Position numbers and translations under genes: made by a program
Shown: positions 61,757-64,000 of the stretch, one piece after another
Position numbering within the stretch: position 1 is the stretch's first letter
How the letters are laid out: the number at the start of each line of letters is the position of its first letter
The notes under the pieces: generated by a model
What the model was told of the DNA's origin: nothing
Database searches by the model: none
The model's input: the letters and a program-made list of their open reading frames with translations, nothing else
Origin: Chitinophagales bacterium
GTDB lineage: Bacteria; Bacteroidota; Bacteroidia; Chitinophagales; UBA2359
Assembly: GCA_041392475.1 (NCBI GenBank)
Contig: JAWKLZ010000001.1
Span: forward strand, 3,540,962 to 3,604,961
Length of the DNA stretch: 64,000 nt
Direction: 5' to 3'

Positions 61757-63577
61757 CTAAAAACAATACCCATTCGCTTCAATCATTTTATCAGCAATTG
61801 TACGACGTGCTGCAATCGTATTGAAAGGTGTGAGTTTGGTCAAACGTTTTAGCCCTATCAACATCATTTTCAGTTCTTCCCCTGCTGCAAAACCACAAAT
61901 AGCTCGTTTACCATTGCTTTGAATACGCTCCATTGCATCATAGGCAAATACCTGAGCCATTGCAATTTGTTCAACACAAGCCTCCTTACCCTTCACTCCA
62001 ACCATTTTCTCCACTCGAAGCAAAGCAGATTCTGCCGCAAAAAGGTCAATCATCATGTCCGAAATATTCATAACAATCTCCTGTTCATCGGTCAGTTTTT
62101 TCATCAATTTTTGAGCAGCAGCTCCCAAAGTCATCAACACCGCTTTTTTGGCATTGCGAATCGCAGTTTTCTCCGCCTCCAAAATTCCCACTTCACCATT
62201 TCCATTCACATTGTCGTTGTTGTTGTTCGCAGTTGGCGCAGACATCAGTTCTTTTTGCACCTTCATTGCAGCCGACCACAAATCAACCGAACCATTCATA
62301 GCTCGTTTCATCAATTGGCCCACTATCAACAAGCGGTTGATTTCATTCGTACCTTCAAAAATGCGGTTGATGCGAGAATCTCTATACGCCTTTGCAGCAG
62401 GATATTCCTCCGAAAAACCATTGCCTCCATGAATTTGCACACATTCATCCGCACAATAATCCAAAGTTTCAGAACCCAAAACCTTCAACAGCGCACATTC
62501 AATCGCATATTCTTCAGCAGCCAACAATTTTGCCTGAACTTTGTCCACACCTTTGTTCGCCACCAAATCTTCAATCATCTCCTGCATCAAATTGGAGGTG
62601 CGGTAGTTTGCCGAATCGGTCACAAAACACTTGATCGCCTGTTCTGCCAATTTGTGCTTGATTGCTCCAAAATTAGCGATTGCTGTACCAAACTGTGAGC
62701 GTTCATTGGCATATTTGACCGAAATCGAAGTCACATTTTTAGCACCACCATTGACGGCAACACTCAATTTGTAACGACCGATATTCAACACATTGAAGGC
62801 AATTTTGTGTCCTTCTCCAATCTCGCCCAAGACATTTTCGACAGGTACTTTCACCCCTTCCAAAAATACTTGTCGAGTCGAAGAACCTTTGATGCCCAAT
62901 TTGTCTTCCTCTGCTCCCAATCGGAGGTTTTCAGAACCTGCTTCCACCAAAAAACCTGTGAAATGTTTGCCGTCAATTTTGGCAAATACAGTGAACAAGT
63001 CTGCAAAACCTGCATTGGTAATCCACATTTTTTGCCCTTCCAAAATGTAGTGTTGGCCATCTTCGGTCAGCGTAGCTTTGGTGCGGGCAGCCAATGCATC
63101 GGAACCCGAACCTGGCTCGGTGAGGCAATAAGCTGCTTTGATTTTGCCGCTTGCCAAACCAGGTAAATACTTTTGTTTCTGAGCTTCTGTACCAAAGTAC
63201 AATACTGGCAATGTACCAATACCTGTATGTGCAGAAACTGCCACACTAAACGAATTGGCAGCACCCAATATATCTGTCAAAATAACCTCGGTATTCAATT
63301 CTGCTTCAATACCACCGTACTCTTCGGGAATTGCAGCCCCTAAAATCCCCAATTCACCCGCTTCTTCGAGCAGTTGCGGTACTAATCCTTCTACCTGTTT
63401 GTCAATTGCAGCCGTGTTGGGCAACACCCGTTTTTCGACAAATTCTTTTGCCATATCTGCAAACATCAATTGGTCTTCATTGAAGTCTTCGGGGGTAAAT
63501 GTTTCGTGGGCAACAGATTCTTTTACCAGAAATTGTCCGCCCTTCAATACTTGCTTTGTTGCTTGTAGCACTTCCAT
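61757..63577 (-). CDS. Acyl-CoA dehydrogenase, VLCAD/ACAD9-like
   Basis: A 606-residue flavoprotein. The acyl-CoA dehydrogenase core covers about 25-430 ('AAYCLTEPGSGSDALAARTK', 'ILEGQKMWITNAGFADLFTV', 'VQIHGGNGFSEEYPAAKAYR'). The catalytic Glu is in 'INRIFEGTNEINRLL'. The extra 170 C-terminal residues (helical) match the C-terminal extension of very-long-chain dehydrogenases, used there for membrane contact and dimerisation. It probably starts beta-oxidation of long-chain acyl-CoA. It is a lone gene with its own terminator. Confidence 0.93.
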   Translation of the reverse strand: MEVLQATKQVLKGGQFLVKESVAHETFTPEDFNEDQLMFADMAKEFVEKRVLPNTAAIDKQVEGLVPQLLEEAGELGILGAAIPEEYGGIEAELNTEVILTDILGAANSFSVAVSAHTGIGTLPVLYFGTEAQKQKYLPGLASGKIKAAYCLTEPGSGSDALAARTKATLTEDGQHYILEGQKMWITNAGFADLFTVFAKIDGKHFTGFLVEAGSENLRLGAEEDKLGIKGSSTRQVFLEGVKVPVENVLGEIGEGHKIAFNVLNIGRYKLSVAVNGGAKNVTSISVKYANERSQFGTAIANFGAIKHKLAEQAIKCFVTDSANYRTSNLMQEMIEDLVANKGVDKVQAKLLAAEEYAIECALLKVLGSETLDYCADECVQIHGGNGFSEEYPAAKAYRDSRINRIFEGTNEINRLLIVGQLMKRAMNGSVDLWSAAMKVQKELMSAPTANNNNDNVNGNGEVGILEAEKTAIRNAKKAVLMTLGAAAQKLMKKLTDEQEIVMNISDMMIDLFAAESALLRVEKMVGVKGKEACVEQIAMAQVFAYDAMERIQSNGKRAICGFAAGEELKMMLIGLKRLTKLTPFNTIAARRTIADKMIEANGYCF

Positions 63578-64000
63578 GCTGATGGTTTATTTTTTGGAGT
63601 GAAAAGAAATGAATACAAGAGCAAGTTACCATATTTTTTTGAATCTATCAAATGTTTGGTAGGCATATAAGCTGCAATAGTCTTCTACACGGCACATCTC
63701 GACCTGTTTTGCAGTTTCAAAAACATTCTATAAATTTTTTAAAAAATTAAAAATGAATTACTTAGATAGTAAAATGTTTAGATAACACCAAAAACATTTT
63801 TTCAAACAAACGTTCGGTAAAAATATTTTAATGAAGAACCATTTTATGTAAAATCGGGGCATGTTGTGGTTATAGCAAGTCCGCTAGAGTAAACTTTGGA
63901 CGAAAGATTAAAGAGAAAAGATTTTAAATCATTGACAACAAAGAAATTAAGTAAAATTGCATTAAAAATGCAATTTGCTTATAACCAAACATTTACTTCT
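63578..64000. other. Intergenic end of the window
   Basis: No gene, tRNA or structured RNA recognised on either strand. ACTTTGGACGAAAGATTAAA at 63893-63912 is a copy of the dispersed motif also seen at 46.6 and 46.7 kb (a related block is at 61.7 kb). The region is AT-rich and may hold promoters for a gene beyond the window. Confidence 0.5.

Noticed and set aside
1..64000. tRNA, rRNA or tmRNA genes
   Set aside because: No cloverleaf-like sequence or rRNA segment was recognised by eye on either strand; a covariance-model scan would be decisive.

Overview
The window looks like chromosomal DNA of a Bacteroidota member, most likely of the Saprospiria type. The phylum call rests on several signs: a gliding/type IX secretion C-terminal domain (CHU_C type) at 23.4-25.7 kb; Bacteroidota-style promoter -7 boxes (TAnnTTTG) before lpdA, atpB, trkA and others; an ATP synthase locus of a-c-b-delta-alpha-gamma genes with no beta or epsilon gene; and an AtpB with a long periplasmic N-terminus. 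The narrower placement is inference from the style of the hypothetical proteins, such as the 502-residue helical protein at 44.6 kb. No rRNA or tRNA gene was recognised.

Layout. 0-3.5 kb: end of an ABC permease, an 8-bp tandem repeat, a membrane protein and a DUF234-type ATPase. 3.6-6.5 kb: lpdA and an insertion sequence killed by one stop codon. 6.6-12.1 kb: atpBEFHAG on the minus strand. 12.2-18.4 kb: two lipoproteins, then a two-component cluster (response regulator, large hybrid kinase, response regulator). 18.6-25.7 kb: an IS1-like zinc-ribbon protein, TrkA/TrkH potassium uptake, a Dabb lipoprotein and a large CHU_C surface protein. 26-30 kb: an ALDH7-type dehydrogenase followed by four tightly overlapping genes led by a HipA-like kinase. 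30-35.4 kb: glycosyltransferase, ClpB, beta-propeller protein. 35.4-48.2 kb: an accessory stretch with a membrane/XRE pair, a NADAR protein, a nucleotidyltransferase with a small helical partner carrying R-x4-H, a BtuB-like receptor with a BtuG-like lipoprotein, MarR, a TIR protein facing an unknown protein, a 46-residue GG-type peptide gene too short for usual calling, and broken gene pieces. 48.3-56.8 kb: a minus-strand acyl-CoA catabolic cluster (acyl-CoA dehydrogenase-SCP2 fusion, SDR, thioesterase, BKACE, enoyl-CoA hydratase, biotin carboxylase-BCCP subunit). 57-64 kb: small unknown genes, VOC protein, tgt, a secreted protein and a VLCAD-like dehydrogenase.

How the genes work together. 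The core genes cover energy conservation (Lpd, F-type ATP synthase), potassium uptake, protein disaggregation (ClpB), queuosine tRNA modification (Tgt) and degradation of branched-chain or fatty acyl-CoA. The 48-57 kb catabolic cluster is the most repeat-rich part. Two intergenic families run through it: a CACAGAG family beginning TGAACACAGAG, and a palindromic family built on AAACTTTGCCAA. The first supplies the stop codon of three genes, forms a seven-copy tandem array, and brackets a GxxExxY PD-(D/E)xK nuclease-fold gene in inverted orientation.

Best candidates for something undescribed: (1) the GxxExxY gene and its CACAGAG repeats, which look like a gene-plus-repeat mobile system; (2) the HipA-like kinase, DUF3037-like, 66-residue and 203-residue four-gene operon with three consecutive ATGA overlaps; (3) the nucleotidyltransferase/R-x4-H pair next to the NADAR gene; (4) the TIR protein, its convergent partner and the nearby GG peptide gene. 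All functions for these are inference.
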